DNA of 34,373 nucleotides from an uncultured Marinobacter sp. (GCF_913055835.1 NZ_CAJXKQ010000038.1:1-34373), one strand, 5' to 3'; counted from the first letter of the stretch, positions 1 to 6,358 are shown. Made by a program: numbers and translations. Notes: generated by a model from the sequence alone, not told the origin.

Positions 1-504
1 TACATTGGATCCCTGCAGTCTGCCTGGCTGAACGAAAGCGCCACGCTATTTCGCCGGAAGTACTACCAGAACGGAAGCCACGCCGGGTTCATCATGTACA
101 TGACTGATGCAGCTCAGAACCAGGAGGACATCGACGAGCTCCGGAAAGCGCTCAGGGAAAGTAAGGGCCCTGGCAACTTCAAGAATCTGTTCATGTACGC
201 GCCCAACGGCAAGAAGGAAGGCCTCCAGGTTATCCCGGTGAGCGAGGTCGCTGCCAAGGATGAATTCTGGAACATCAAGAACGCCACCCGTGACGACCAG
301 CTGGCCGGCCACCGCGTGCCGCCCCAGCTCATGGGCATCATTCCCACCAACACCAGCGGCTTTGGCGATTCGGAAAAAGCCGCCCGAGTCTTCGCCGCCA
401 ATGAACTGGAGCCACTCCAGGAGCGGTTGCTGGAAATGAACGACATCGTGGGCAAGGAAGTGATCCGCTTCCGGCCGTACAGCCTGGGCGAGCCCACCGC
501 CTGA
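1..504 (+). CDS. Q: Portal protein, C-terminal part (P2 gpQ family), continues from the right edge
   Basis: This is the C-terminal 167 residues of a P2 gpQ-type portal, the dodecameric ring at the packaging vertex. The frame is open from the first base and ends with TGA at 502-504. Recognisable gpQ blocks are LNESATLFRRKYY near the left edge, GSHAGFIMYMTD, the HRVPPQLMGI segment and the DIVGKEVIRF tail. The missing N-terminus is the gene that starts at 33893 and runs off the right edge. Joined with the terminal T shared, the two parts give about 327 residues, close to the P2 portal (about 344), so the gene looks intact and only interrupted by where the circle was opened. An ATG at 94 is internal and is not a start. 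A strong terminator follows 29 bases after the stop, ending the P-Q transcript. Confidence 0.93.
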   Translation, partial: YIGSLQSAWLNESATLFRRKYYQNGSHAGFIMYMTDAAQNQEDIDELRKALRESKGPGNFKNLFMYAPNGKKEGLQVIPVSEVAAKDEFWNIKNATRDDQLAGHRVPPQLMGIIPTNTSGFGDSEKAARVFAANELEPLQERLLEMNDIVGKEVIRFRPYSLGEPTA

Positions 505-532
505 ACCTCTTTCGACGACTGCGTCAGCGTTT

Positions 533-557
533 GGCCACCTTCGGGTGGTCTTTTTTT
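533..557 (+). terminator. Rho-independent terminator after the portal gene
   Basis: A seven-pair stem (GGCCACC with GGTGGTC, one G-U pair) closes a TTCG tetraloop and is followed by seven T residues at 551-557. It lies just downstream of the portal stop and would end the rightward P-Q late transcript before the cos candidate. Confidence 0.88.
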
Positions 558-606
558 GTGCCCGAGATAGGCCACCCCCGGGGCGCGGTGCCCACACCCG
601 ACGCTC

Positions 607-625
607 GCGGTCACCCCGCCCCGCC
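607..625. other. Candidate cos site (P2-like cohesive end)
   Basis: Read on the minus strand from 625 to 607 the sequence is GGCGGGGCGGGGTGACCGC. From memory, the P2 19-base cohesive end begins GGCGAGGCGGGG; the first 12 bases match at 11 positions and about 14 of 19 overall. Position and orientation also fit: in P2 the end lies just beyond the 3' end of Q and reads toward Q, as here. The P2 sequence is recalled, not looked up, and GC-rich DNA can match by chance. Confidence 0.5.
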
Positions 626-728
626 TGCGCGCTCTTGGTACCGAGGTTTTTCAACGGCCCGGAATTCCAAACGCTGCATGAGCTGTAAGTCATTGATTGA
701 TGGTCTGCCGGGTCCTGAGAAGTAGGGG

Positions 729-1007
729 GGGCTTCGGAAAAGTGTAACAACGTAACAGGGGCTGAAAATGGCTTTCAGGTAACTGATATATATAGAAAAA
801 TCCTGTTACACCTAAAGTGCAACAAAACGTAACGGAAATGCTACATCGTTGATTTTATTAGGGTAGATGATAGCTATTTGTTACAGGTAGAAAGTGTAAC
901 AACGTTACGTTTTTACCTTCAAAAATGTAACAAGTAATTATCAATAAAATCAGATAGCTATAAGCAAATATTACACTTATTACAGTTGTTACACTTTTCC
1001 GAAGCCC
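729..1007. repeat. Perfect 23-bp inverted repeat bounding an AT-rich block
   Basis: The arm at 729-751 (GGGCTTCGGAAAAGTGTAAC plus AAC) is repeated exactly, in reverse complement, at 985-1007. The two arms enclose 233 bp of markedly AT-rich DNA in an otherwise GC-rich genome. Each arm carries one TGTAACA heptad at its inner side. No convincing gene lies inside. The symmetry suggests a protein-bound cis element such as an origin or partition-like site rather than a transposon, because nothing resembling a transposase is present. Confidence 0.85.
743..993. other. Heptad (iteron-like) array, candidate replication origin
   Basis: TGTAACA or its complement TGTTACA occurs at 743-749, 804-810, 879-885, 895-901, 926-932 and 987-993. 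Near matches are CGTAACA at 751-757, TGCAACA at 818-824, CGTAACG at 828-834 and CGTTACG at 903-909. One pair forms the dyad TTGTTACA-N9-TGTAACAA at 878-902. Iterons beside AT-rich DNA are typical of origins melted by a replication initiator, such as P4 ori/crr with the alpha protein. This genome encodes a primase-helicase and no P2 gpA, which fits. Alternatively the heptads could be ribbon-helix-helix operator half-sites, since three such proteins are encoded. Confidence 0.6.
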
Positions 1008-1144
1008 TCCTGCATTCTGAGCCAGCCCGCCCAACGCGCACGCACACACGCGCGTATATCACTCAAAATCGCCGCTCTTTTATAAACAGAGTTCAGGCAA
1101 TAAACGGAGCTGGTCTGCAGGCGTGAATGTGAGGAGAGATCGTA

Positions 1145-2380
1145 TCAGCGGAGAATACGCACGGAGAAGTCGTCCTGTTTCTCCTGGGCGGTGCCATCGG
1201 CCAGAGCGTGGAGGTAATCGGCGTACCACTGCATCATCTGCCGCCGTTGCCGAAGGTACTCGGCTTTGTTGTAAACACCAGAGACACCACCCTCAACGTG
1301 CGCCAGCTGGCGTTCGACAAAGTCCTTTCGCCAACCGTGATCGCGCAGCAGCGTTGAGGCCGTGTGTCGAGCTCCGTGGCCGACCAGCTTTCCCTTATAT
1401 CCCATCAGGTTCAGCGCCATGTTGAACGAGGTGTGGCTGATCGGTCGGCGTGAATCTCGGCTACCAGGGAACAGCCAGCGGCAATTGCCTGTCACGTCAG
1501 ATAAGAGCTCAAGCCATCGCACGAGTTGAGTCGGCAAGCTTATGACGATGTCCAGGTCCTTTTTCATTTTAGTTCCTGGAATAGTCCATAACGCTTCGTC
1601 CAGATCGATTTCAGGCCATTCGGCATGCCGAACCATGCCTGGTCTACTCGCTGTTAACAGCAGCATCCACAAACCAACTCTGGTGTTGAACGTGCTGTTG
1701 GATCGGTGGAGGCTGTTCAGAAAAGCGGGGAGCTCTGGCTCCAGCAGGAAAGGGTGGTGTTTTGTCGGTGGCGCCTTGCGGGCAACCTCGCCCAGTTCAC
1801 CGGCCGGGTTGAATTCCCGGTGGCCGTGGGCGATCGCCAGTTTGAAGATCTGGTTCAGCCAGCTCCGGACCTTCTTCGCTATTTCGAAGGCCTTTCGTTC
1901 CTCGATGCGTGACTGGACCTTGGTGCACTGAGCTCGCGTCACAGTGTCTATCTTGTAGTCGCCGAGAATCGGCAGGATGTCATTGTCCAGGGCATCCCGC
2001 ATCAGTCTCAGAGTCTTCGGTGCGAGATCATCGCCGGATTTGCGCCGGTACCAGTCCTCGGCGACCTCTCGGAACAGCGGTTTTGAGCGTTTGCCCTCGC
2101 TGTATTCTTTCAAGTCGACACCGCTGGCCGCTTTCTTCTGCAGAGCGTAAGCCTTTTCCCGGGCTGCCTCGCCGGAAACATTCGGGTAAGATCCCAGTCC
2201 AAGCCATGCCCATTTACCGTTCGGACGTTTGTATCTGAGGTTCCAGGACTTGGTACCGTTGGATTTCACCCGGAAATACAGGCCAGGACTGTCTTTTTCG
2301 CGATAGTCCTTGCTTTCAGGCTCCAGGTTGTCCAGAACTGTATCGGCGAGCGGCCGTCGCTTGATCTGTGACCGTTTCAT
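1145..2380 (-). CDS. int: Tyrosine integrase, P4-type with DUF4102 arm-binding domain
   Basis: This 411-residue protein would catalyse site-specific integration and excision of the phage. Residues about 1-95 match the N-terminal arm-DNA-binding domain of P4-type integrases (LADTVLDNL, GLYFRV, GKWAWLGLGSYP). Residues about 100-200 form the core-binding SAM-like domain. The catalytic domain follows, with R246 (TASRPG), a candidate K271, H335 and R338 (HGARHTAS), H361 (LAHVEGG) and nucleophile Y370 (GVYNKAEY). All catalytic positions are present, so the enzyme looks active. It is unlike the P2 integrase and related to integrases of P4 and genomic islands, which usually target tRNA or tmRNA 3' ends. 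The arm-type repeats lie directly upstream of its start, as expected for the family. The ATG at 2380 matches the family length; its ribosome binding site is weak. Confidence 0.95.
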   Translation of the reverse strand: MKRSQIKRRPLADTVLDNLEPESKDYREKDSPGLYFRVKSNGTKSWNLRYKRPNGKWAWLGLGSYPNVSGEAAREKAYALQKKAASGVDLKEYSEGKRSKPLFREVAEDWYRRKSGDDLAPKTLRLMRDALDNDILPILGDYKIDTVTRAQCTKVQSRIEERKAFEIAKKVRSWLNQIFKLAIAHGHREFNPAGELGEVARKAPPTKHHPFLLEPELPAFLNSLHRSNSTFNTRVGLWMLLLTASRPGMVRHAEWPEIDLDEALWTIPGTKMKKDLDIVISLPTQLVRWLELLSDVTGNCRWLFPGSRDSRRPISHTSFNMALNLMGYKGKLVGHGARHTASTLLRDHGWRKDFVERQLAHVEGGVSGVYNKAEYLRQRRQMMQWYADYLHALADGTAQEKQDDFSVRILR

Positions 2381-2424
2381 GCATTGATCCGGTGTAGTTT
2401 GAGCACAGGTCTACAAGGCGGGGC

Positions 2425-2446
2425 CAGGTATACAAAGGGGTATACA
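2425..2446 (+). repeat. Arm-type direct repeat, copy 1
   Basis: The copy starts CAGGTATACAAA and ends GGGGTATACA. It matches the copy at 2625-2646 at 19 of 22 positions. Each copy carries two GTATACA-like half-sites 14 bases apart. It lies 45 bases upstream of the integrase start, so it may serve both as an integrase arm site and as an autoregulatory operator for int. Confidence 0.7.
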
Positions 2447-2447
2447 T

Positions 2448-2506
2448 AAAAAAAGGGGCTGGCACGGTGACGCCTGGTTAAATCAGGTGAACACTATACC
2501 AGCCCT
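2448..2506 (-). terminator. Probable terminator between the early operon and int
   Basis: On the minus strand, AGGGCTGG (2506-2499) pairs with CCAGCCCC (2462-2455). An inner CCTG/CAGG hairpin lies between them, and seven T residues follow (2454-2448). This is the layout of a factor-independent terminator with an elaborated loop. It would insulate int from the leftward early operon. The long loop makes it less certain than the terminator after the portal gene. Confidence 0.5.
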
Positions 2507-2624
2507 AACGAGCTTTCAACGAGAGTTCTAGCCAAGTACGGTTACACTCGGTTAGCCTCTCTAGCTCCTGATGAGGGAGTTTTCGGAGCCAATAAAAACA
2601 TGTGGTTACAGTGGGTTTTGGCTC

Positions 2625-2646
2625 AGGTATACAAATAGGTGTACAC
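2625..2646 (+). repeat. Arm-type direct repeat, copy 2
   Basis: The copy starts CAGGTATACAAA and ends TAGGTGTACA, and lies exactly 200 bp from copy 1 in the same orientation. It sits just after the stop of the excisionase-like gene. Together the two copies frame the candidate attP core. Confidence 0.7.
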
Positions 2647-2650
2647 GAAG

Positions 2651-2920
2651 CTAGCTCCTGTCGTCCTCCTGCTCGGCGTCTTCAATCAGCTGTTCACTGT
2701 ACCGATAAACATCCGATAGCCGGAACATAACCCGTGCCATGCGGCCATTTCCGGCCTTGTGTCCCTTCGGACAGCGGTCGTCACGCTTCCGCAGACGGTC
2801 GAATTCGGTGGGGCTTCTGCCAATGATCGCGGCCGCCTCCTTCCGTGAGACCTGAACGTACTTCGGATCGAACCGCTTGACCGGTGGCGCCTCCCGCTTG
2901 CTGGTCTCTGTTTGCATCAT
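2651..2920 (-). CDS. Excisionase/AlpA-like small DNA-binding protein
   Basis: This 89-residue protein is the last gene of the leftward early operon and sits next to the candidate attP and int. The segment VQVSRKEAAAIIGRSPTEFDRLRKRDDRCPKGHKAGNGRMARVMFRLSDVYRY (about 22-74) has the shape of a MerR/AlpA-type winged helix: a helix-turn-helix opening with RKEAAAIIG, then a wing ending FRLSDVYRY. Such proteins act as excisionases (directionality factors) or activators of int. The position supports an excisionase role; sequence alone does not separate that from a transcriptional regulator. An AGGAG box lies 7 bases before the ATG at 2920. The stop of the upstream gene nearly touches its start. Confidence 0.6.
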   Translation of the reverse strand: MMQTETSKREAPPVKRFDPKYVQVSRKEAAAIIGRSPTEFDRLRKRDDRCPKGHKAGNGRMARVMFRLSDVYRYSEQLIEDAEQEDDRS

Positions 2921-2922
2921 GA

Positions 2923-3249
2923 TCAGGCTCCTGTCTTGCTTTCGTGTTGCTGGTTTCCTTCGCGCCGTTTTTGCCGTCCGAGCCAGCGCTGATAGTGTGC
3001 TTTGATCTGCCGGAACCGGGTGGCGGCCTGAACGTTGTGGTCCAGCTCGGCGCGGCTGCTGATGTTGCAGGCGGTCAGGATCAGGTCCCGGGCGTCTTCC
3101 TCCGAGTGGGTACCATCCGGAATGTGAACGCCGCCTTTGTGGCTCTGAGCCCTGTCGAGGTAGCGCCGGAACTCTGGGTTCTGGCAGAGCATGGCTGCCG
3201 ATCGGGCCAGGTGACCGCCTTTGACGTTATCCACATGGCCCCCCTTCAC
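2923..3249 (-). CDS. Conserved phage protein of unknown function
   Basis: The frame encodes up to 108 residues. The core LARSAAMLCQNPEFRRYLD, then HIPDGTHSEEDARDLILTACNISSRAELDHN, then a basic C-terminal helix, resembles a small protein seen in many phage early regions next to recombination or replication genes. I do not know its function. The start is uncertain: GTG at 3249 gives 108 residues, but the G-rich run just upstream of a second GTG at 3234 makes a 103-residue product equally likely. It is acidic in the middle and strongly basic near the C-terminus (RWLGRQKRREG). It overlaps the end of the small membrane-protein gene upstream. Confidence 0.7.
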   Translation of the reverse strand: MKGGHVDNVKGGHLARSAAMLCQNPEFRRYLDRAQSHKGGVHIPDGTHSEEDARDLILTACNISSRAELDHNVQAATRFRQIKAHYQRWLGRQKRREGNQQHESKTGA

Positions 3250-3403
3250 ACTCCTCTGGCTGGTCCACGATCATGATGTAGTCGACACCAAAACCAGCGA
3301 ACCCTGCCATCGTGGTCACTCCAAGTGTCGCGCCGGCGGCGAACCAGAACCCGATACCGAAAGCCAGAGCGGCACCATTTACCATCCGCTTGAATTCACT
3401 CAT
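3227..3403 (-). CDS. Small membrane protein (58 residues), unknown
   Basis: A short frame starts at ATG 3403, overlaps the stop of the upstream gene by eight bases (ATGAGTGA), and has a good GGAGGA box 9 bases upstream. The product begins MSEFKRMVNGAALAFG and is mostly hydrophobic from residues 8 to 46 (GIGFWFAAGATLGVTTMAGF, then VDYIMIV). This suggests one long or two short membrane segments, followed by a short acidic tail with two cysteines. It could be an early inhibitor, a holin-like protein or an exclusion protein; nothing in the sequence decides. The overlap, ribosome binding site and filling of an otherwise empty gap support it as real. Confidence 0.6.
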   Translation of the reverse strand: MSEFKRMVNGAALAFGIGFWFAAGATLGVTTMAGFAGFGVDYIMIVDQPEECEGGPCG

Positions 3404-3953
3404 TGAGCGGTTCCTCCGTTACCTTGTTCAGGCCGACTTTCTTAATCCCTGCCTGAACCGCCCTGATGATGCGGCATAGGTACTGGTAATCCGGGTTTGG
3501 CTTTTCTGGAATGGCGTACCACCATTCGGGGCCGAAGATTTCAATCATGGCTTTATCATCAAGGTCATGGGCAGACTCGGCATTGGACAGCCGGCCAGCG
3601 GCGTCGAAAAGTTCCCGGGCCTCCTGCTGATTAATCTCCTGATCCCGGCGCATTTGACAGACTTCCGACTGAGCCTTTGAGGCCAAGGCCTCATAATCGT
3701 CAATGCCACCTCTGATCGAGCTAAGCTTGCCAGCGATGTAGTGTTCATCGCATCGGCAAAAGAAAGTTGCTATATCCTTTGCACCCATTCCACCCCAATA
3801 TGCGCTCCACGACTGGCCATAGCATTCAATGATGATCTTGCCTTTGCCTGGCTCGAAGTTCTCGAGGATCACTGACACAGGATCCAGCTTGTGTGGTTCG
3901 CCCATTAATTCGGTCAGATTCAGCTTTTGAACCGTTGATAGCTCTACCTTCAT
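3396..3953 (-). CDS. Hypothetical early protein, 185 residues
   Basis: I start it at ATG 3953 (MKVELSTVQKLNL), where the TGA of the upstream 53-residue gene overlaps as TGATG. The in-frame ATG at 3983 would add ten residues and run back into that gene. The protein has a beta-rich N-terminal half (VSVILENFEPGKGKIIIECYGQSW), then the motif WSAYWGGMGAKDIATFFCRCDEHYIAGKL, a glutamine- and alanine-rich helix, and a C-terminal helix. The WSAYWGGMG...FF...YIAGKL pattern resembles a hypothetical family in lambdoid and P2-like early regions. No catalytic motif is visible. Confidence 0.75.
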   Translation of the reverse strand: MKVELSTVQKLNLTELMGEPHKLDPVSVILENFEPGKGKIIIECYGQSWSAYWGGMGAKDIATFFCRCDEHYIAGKLSSIRGGIDDYEALASKAQSEVCQMRRDQEINQQEARELFDAAGRLSNAESAHDLDDKAMIEIFGPEWWYAIPEKPNPDYQYLCRIIRAVQAGIKKVGLNKVTEEPLNE

Positions 3954-4114
3954 CACTCGCACTCCTTCAGCTGGTTCGCGCAATCCTCATGTACCAGGGC
4001 GACAGAGCCAGCTGCCGTTCCAATATCGACCAGTTCACCTCTCATGATCGGCTGGTCACACAGAGGACAAAGTGGAAGCTCCTCTGGATCAATCGCTTTG
4101 CTGATATCGATCAT
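3953..4114 (-). CDS. Small zinc-finger-like protein (53 residues)
   Basis: A 53-residue frame starts at ATG 4114 behind a near-perfect AAGGAGGTGATCA ribosome binding site and ends at TGA 3955-3953. It is translationally coupled at both ends: ATGA with the gene upstream and TGATG with the gene downstream. The product contains LCPLCDQPIM and later VALVHEDCANQL, giving a C-x2-C ... H-x3-C set that could bind one zinc. It fills a gap that would otherwise be empty in a tightly packed operon. The function is unknown; small zinc proteins of early operons often bind host proteins. Confidence 0.7.
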   Translation of the reverse strand: MIDISKAIDPEELPLCPLCDQPIMRGELVDIGTAAGSVALVHEDCANQLKECE

Positions 4115-4533
4115 TGATCACCTCCTTCTGCTAGCGCCTTCTTCCGTCTCCGATCGATGAACTCCTGGCGCCAGTCCAGCGCCTTTTCGCAGGCCTGCTC
4201 GTAGCTCTCGGCATAGATCCACTTCATGCTGTAGTAGCCCCAGGACAGGCGGTGGGAATCAGCCGTGATATCTTGTGGTACCGGCGTGGCGAACTTGACC
4301 AGGTAGCCGAACTTCCGGTTGTCGGTGAGGTGCTCGAAGATCAGGCCTTCGTCGTCCAGGTCGTAGGGCGGCTCGATGCCGATCTCTTCCCAGATCCGGT
4401 CTGGCTCGTATTCCATGAAAGCTTCCCGGGCAATGTCTGGCCAGGCATCCTGGGCCAGCATGGTGGGGATGTGGATGATGGCTTCTGCCCGGATGTTGTT
4501 TTCGAACATCATGTCGATCATTGCTTCTTTCAC
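4111..4533 (-). CDS. Hypothetical early protein, 140 residues
   Basis: It starts at GTG 4533 with an AGGAG box 8 bases upstream. The N-terminal half is helical and acidic. The C-terminal half contains LTDNRKFGYLVKFATPVPQDI, then WGYYSMKWIYAESYEQACEKALDWRQEFIDRRRKKA, an aromatic stretch followed by a basic helix. I do not recognise a family or an active site. It overlaps the next gene as ATGA and the gene before it by four bases, so it is part of the same translationally coupled early unit. Confidence 0.75.
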   Translation of the reverse strand: MKEAMIDMMFENNIRAEAIIHIPTMLAQDAWPDIAREAFMEYEPDRIWEEIGIEPPYDLDDEGLIFEHLTDNRKFGYLVKFATPVPQDITADSHRLSWGYYSMKWIYAESYEQACEKALDWRQEFIDRRRKKALAEGGDQ

Positions 4534-5135
4534 GCTGCGTTCTCCTGTTCCAAAACCCGCTTGCGGTCTTCCAGGTAATCTCGGTTAACCTGCTGCCACC
4601 GGTCGTATCGCTCCTGGCTGAAACCCGGTCCGGCCATGCGGGTGATGATTTTTTGGTTGTCGGTGACCTGGCGAATGATTTCGGCCGGCGCGTACTGGTA
4701 GTGCCAGAGTTCCAGCGGATCCTCGGGTTTCTTGCCGTGCCAGGTCTGGCAGATCCAGCCCAGGTCATACACCTGGTCGGTGCGTTGGGCGTTGAGCGCA
4801 TCGGCCCGGAGCTCGTGGTACAGGTTCTCCACCTGCTGGATGTTGTAGCTGGGCAGGTCGAACAGGCGGCTTTCCATCCAGCTTTTGCCGTCCTGCGCCC
4901 GGCACAGGGCCCGGACTCCGACGAACCAGTTGCGGGGGCGATTCACCAGGTGGTGGGCGAGGTCTTCGCCCATTGTGATCCAGCCAAACGGGGACCACCG
5001 CTCAGCCGTGGTGTATTGTTTGTTATCCACCGGACTGGTCAGGCCCTCCCAGGTCCACACCCGGGAGTTGGCGAACAGGCGCTGGTCTCTGGCGATCGCG
5101 CTGTGGTTCTTTCTGCGGTTTCGTTTCCTACTCAT
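4530..5135 (-). CDS. Hypothetical early protein, 201 residues
   Basis: I use ATG 5135 (MSRKRNRRKN), which has a GGAG box 9 bases upstream; the in-frame start at 5153 would lie inside the upstream gene without a better site. The N-terminus is very basic (residues 2-10), suggesting nucleic-acid binding. The rest is rich in tryptophan and tyrosine (VWTWEGLTSPVDNKQYTTAE, SPFGWITMGEDLAHHLVNRPRNWFVGVRALC, WICQTWHGKKP). No known catalytic motif is visible. It overlaps the flanking genes by a few bases, as expected for the early operon. Confidence 0.72.
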   Translation of the reverse strand: MSRKRNRRKNHSAIARDQRLFANSRVWTWEGLTSPVDNKQYTTAERWSPFGWITMGEDLAHHLVNRPRNWFVGVRALCRAQDGKSWMESRLFDLPSYNIQQVENLYHELRADALNAQRTDQVYDLGWICQTWHGKKPEDPLELWHYQYAPAEIIRQVTDNQKIITRMAGPGFSQERYDRWQQVNRDYLEDRKRVLEQENAA

Positions 5136-5448
5136 CGCTTGGGACCTCCGCAAGATTCTTGATCACAGCCCGCGCAGCCCTCGCGATCGCTTGTCGGTGG
5201 CTCCTTTTCTCAACTCCGCGCTCATTCATCAGCTGAAGAACACCAGTGATTCGGCGAAGCGCGTCTGCCTGGTAGTGGCGAAGCAGTCCGTCGAGTGTCG
5301 CTTCACAATCGGCGACGCTCGCACCGATCATTCTGTGCATGTCCTTTTCGATAACGCAGACCGAATGGCGATGCAGACGCTGTTGGCAGGTACCGTCTTC
5401 CCGCAGCCCCTCTTCAAACTCCTGCTTGGTGACTGTTTGCATGCTCAT
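5128..5448 (-). CDS. Hypothetical early protein, 106 residues
   Basis: The start at ATG 5448 overlaps the stop of the upstream gene (ATGA type). The product is largely helical: an N-terminal segment with two histidine/arginine-rich turns (QQRLHRHSVCVIEKDMHRMIG), then a long helix (VADCEATLDGLLRHYQADALRRITGVLQLMNE) and a basic C-terminal helix. I do not recognise the family. Its stop lies inside the start of the next gene. Confidence 0.7.
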   Translation of the reverse strand: MSMQTVTKQEFEEGLREDGTCQQRLHRHSVCVIEKDMHRMIGASVADCEATLDGLLRHYQADALRRITGVLQLMNERGVEKRSHRQAIARAARAVIKNLAEVPSDE

Positions 5449-5819
5449 GCCGCCTTCTCCTTCAGCTCGACTTCGATGGGCTTGTTCAGTGCTATCAGGT
5501 GATCCAGGTAGCGGATGAATTGTTCCAGACTGGCCATGCGGGCCAGGTATTCGTCGTTCATCTCGTTCTTATTGAGCCAGTCGTAAAAAGTCAGTCTGAT
5601 ATCGATCTCGGCCAGCTTGTCCGGCAACTCAATGCCGTCCCTCCATTCAGTATTGGCCGGCATAATTCTGATATCGGTGCTTTGCGTATGGCCGTGAATA
5701 TTCAGGTGAGCCTGAACAATGCCGCGGCGGTTCAGCACCATGCACTGCAGCAGCACTTCCTCCGTGGCCAAGTGCAGGTTTTCGATCATTTCTTCTTCGG
5801 TTAGCGTCAGCATTTTCAT
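5445..5819 (-). CDS. Hypothetical early protein, 124 residues
   Basis: I choose ATG 5819 (MKMLTLTEEEM), preceded by GAGGAG 6 bases upstream. The frame is open further back, but the region before is the shadow of the TraR-like gene. The product has a helical N-terminus, a beta-rich middle with VQAHLNIHGHTQSTDIRIMP, and the motif IDIRLTFYDWLNKNEMNDEYLARMASLEQFIRYLDHLIALN. It resembles hypothetical proteins of Pseudomonas-type P2-like prophages, but I cannot name a function. Confidence 0.75.
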   Translation of the reverse strand: MKMLTLTEEEMIENLHLATEEVLLQCMVLNRRGIVQAHLNIHGHTQSTDIRIMPANTEWRDGIELPDKLAEIDIRLTFYDWLNKNEMNDEYLARMASLEQFIRYLDHLIALNKPIEVELKEKAA

Positions 5820-5848
5820 TATTTCTCCTCGGCCTTTCCGGCCTGTCT

Positions 5849-6064
5849 TTATCGGTAGTTCCTGGTCTTCGCTTCCAGCAGCTGCTGGCACTCCACGCAG
5901 GTGGGGCATCCGGGCAGCGCTTCCCGCCGTTTGGCCGGGATCTCGACACCGCATTCCTCGCAGTAAGGGTCGTCGCTGGTGGCGGTTGTCCGGTTGCGCT
6001 GGTTCTCCAGGGCCAGCTCGATTGACTGTTCTATGTAGTCGCCAGCGATATCGGCTTTATCCAT
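5849..6064 (-). CDS. DksA/TraR-family C4 zinc-finger protein
   Basis: This 71-residue protein has an N-terminal helix (DKADIAGDYIEQSIELALENQ) and then the classic TraR/YbiI zinc motif: C at about 35 and 38 (YCEECGVEIP), RREALPG, and C at about 53 and 56 with CPTCVECQQLLE following. TraR-like proteins insert into the secondary channel of host RNA polymerase and alter initiation without ppGpp. P2 carries a similar small ORF. The likely role is to redirect host transcription early in infection. It overlaps the upstream gene by eight bases. Confidence 0.88.
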   Translation of the reverse strand: MDKADIAGDYIEQSIELALENQRNRTTATSDDPYCEECGVEIPAKRREALPGCPTCVECQQLLEAKTRNYR

Positions 6065-6284
6065 GGTTCAGGTGCTCCGTGGCTTCGGGGTTCAGATCGT
6101 TGGCCGGTACCAGTCGCACCAGGCCGGCTTCCATGCATGCGGCGGCTTCCTCGATGGAGTCGAAGATCAAGACCATGGCCACGCGGTGGTGGCAGCGGCC
6201 GTGGTCTTCGTTGATCACGGTGAGTTCGCCAACGTCATGCAGGCGGGCTTCCGGGGTGGTCTGTGTTGTGATTGCGTGTTCCAT
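6057..6284 (-). CDS. Hypothetical early protein, 75 residues
   Basis: It starts at ATG 6284 behind an AGGAG box. The product is short and acidic, with VGELTVINEDHG, CHHRVAMVLIFDSIEEAAACMEAGLVRLVP. The alternation of a strand and a helix suggests a small alpha/beta fold. No family is recognised. It is coupled to the TraR-like gene by overlap. The 74 bases upstream (6285-6358) hold no other gene. Confidence 0.65.
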   Translation of the reverse strand: MEHAITTQTTPEARLHDVGELTVINEDHGRCHHRVAMVLIFDSIEEAAACMEAGLVRLVPANDLNPEATEHLNHG

Positions 6285-6358
6285 ACTGCTCTCCTGTCTT
6301 TTGAAGAATGGGTAACCCCAGTCCTATCACGTGTTTTCAAAGTGCAACCCCTGAAGGG

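Larger units (their letters stand above)
2381..2650. other. attP: Intergenic region upstream of int, candidate attP
   Basis: These 270 bases hold no gene. They contain two 22-base arm-type repeats exactly 200 bp apart, a terminator-like hairpin reading toward int, and a 7-bp inverted repeat GAGCCAA/TTGGCTC (about 2588-2626). In P4-type integrase systems attP lies immediately upstream of int with arm sites on both sides of the core, so the core is most likely between 2447 and 2624. I cannot identify the core itself, because no recognisable tRNA 3' end is visible. Confidence 0.55.

Noticed and set aside
531..725. 64-residue plus-strand ORF after the portal gene
   Set aside because: It starts in the terminator stem and runs across the cos candidate, with no ribosome binding site or protein-like pattern.
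46..750. 234-residue minus-strand ORF opposite the portal gene
   Set aside because: It is the shadow of the portal coding strand and of the GC-rich cos region; the + strand has a clear gpQ match.
743..993. CRISPR array
   Set aside because: The repeats are 7 bases long, occur in both orientations and have irregular spacing; there are no unique spacers of constant length and no cas genes.
729..1007. Insertion sequence or MITE, because of the inverted repeat ends
   Set aside because: There is no target-site duplication that I can see and no second copy, and the arms share the internal heptad, which points to a protein-bound site.
858..1049. 63-residue minus-strand ORF inside the heptad array
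   Set aside because: It has no ribosome binding site, its composition follows the repeats, and it covers the inverted-repeat arm; better explained as an open frame in AT-rich repeat DNA.
2447..2624. tRNA gene or tRNA 3' fragment in the attP region
   Set aside because: No T-arm consensus with CCA end could be found, and no cloverleaf could be folded by eye.
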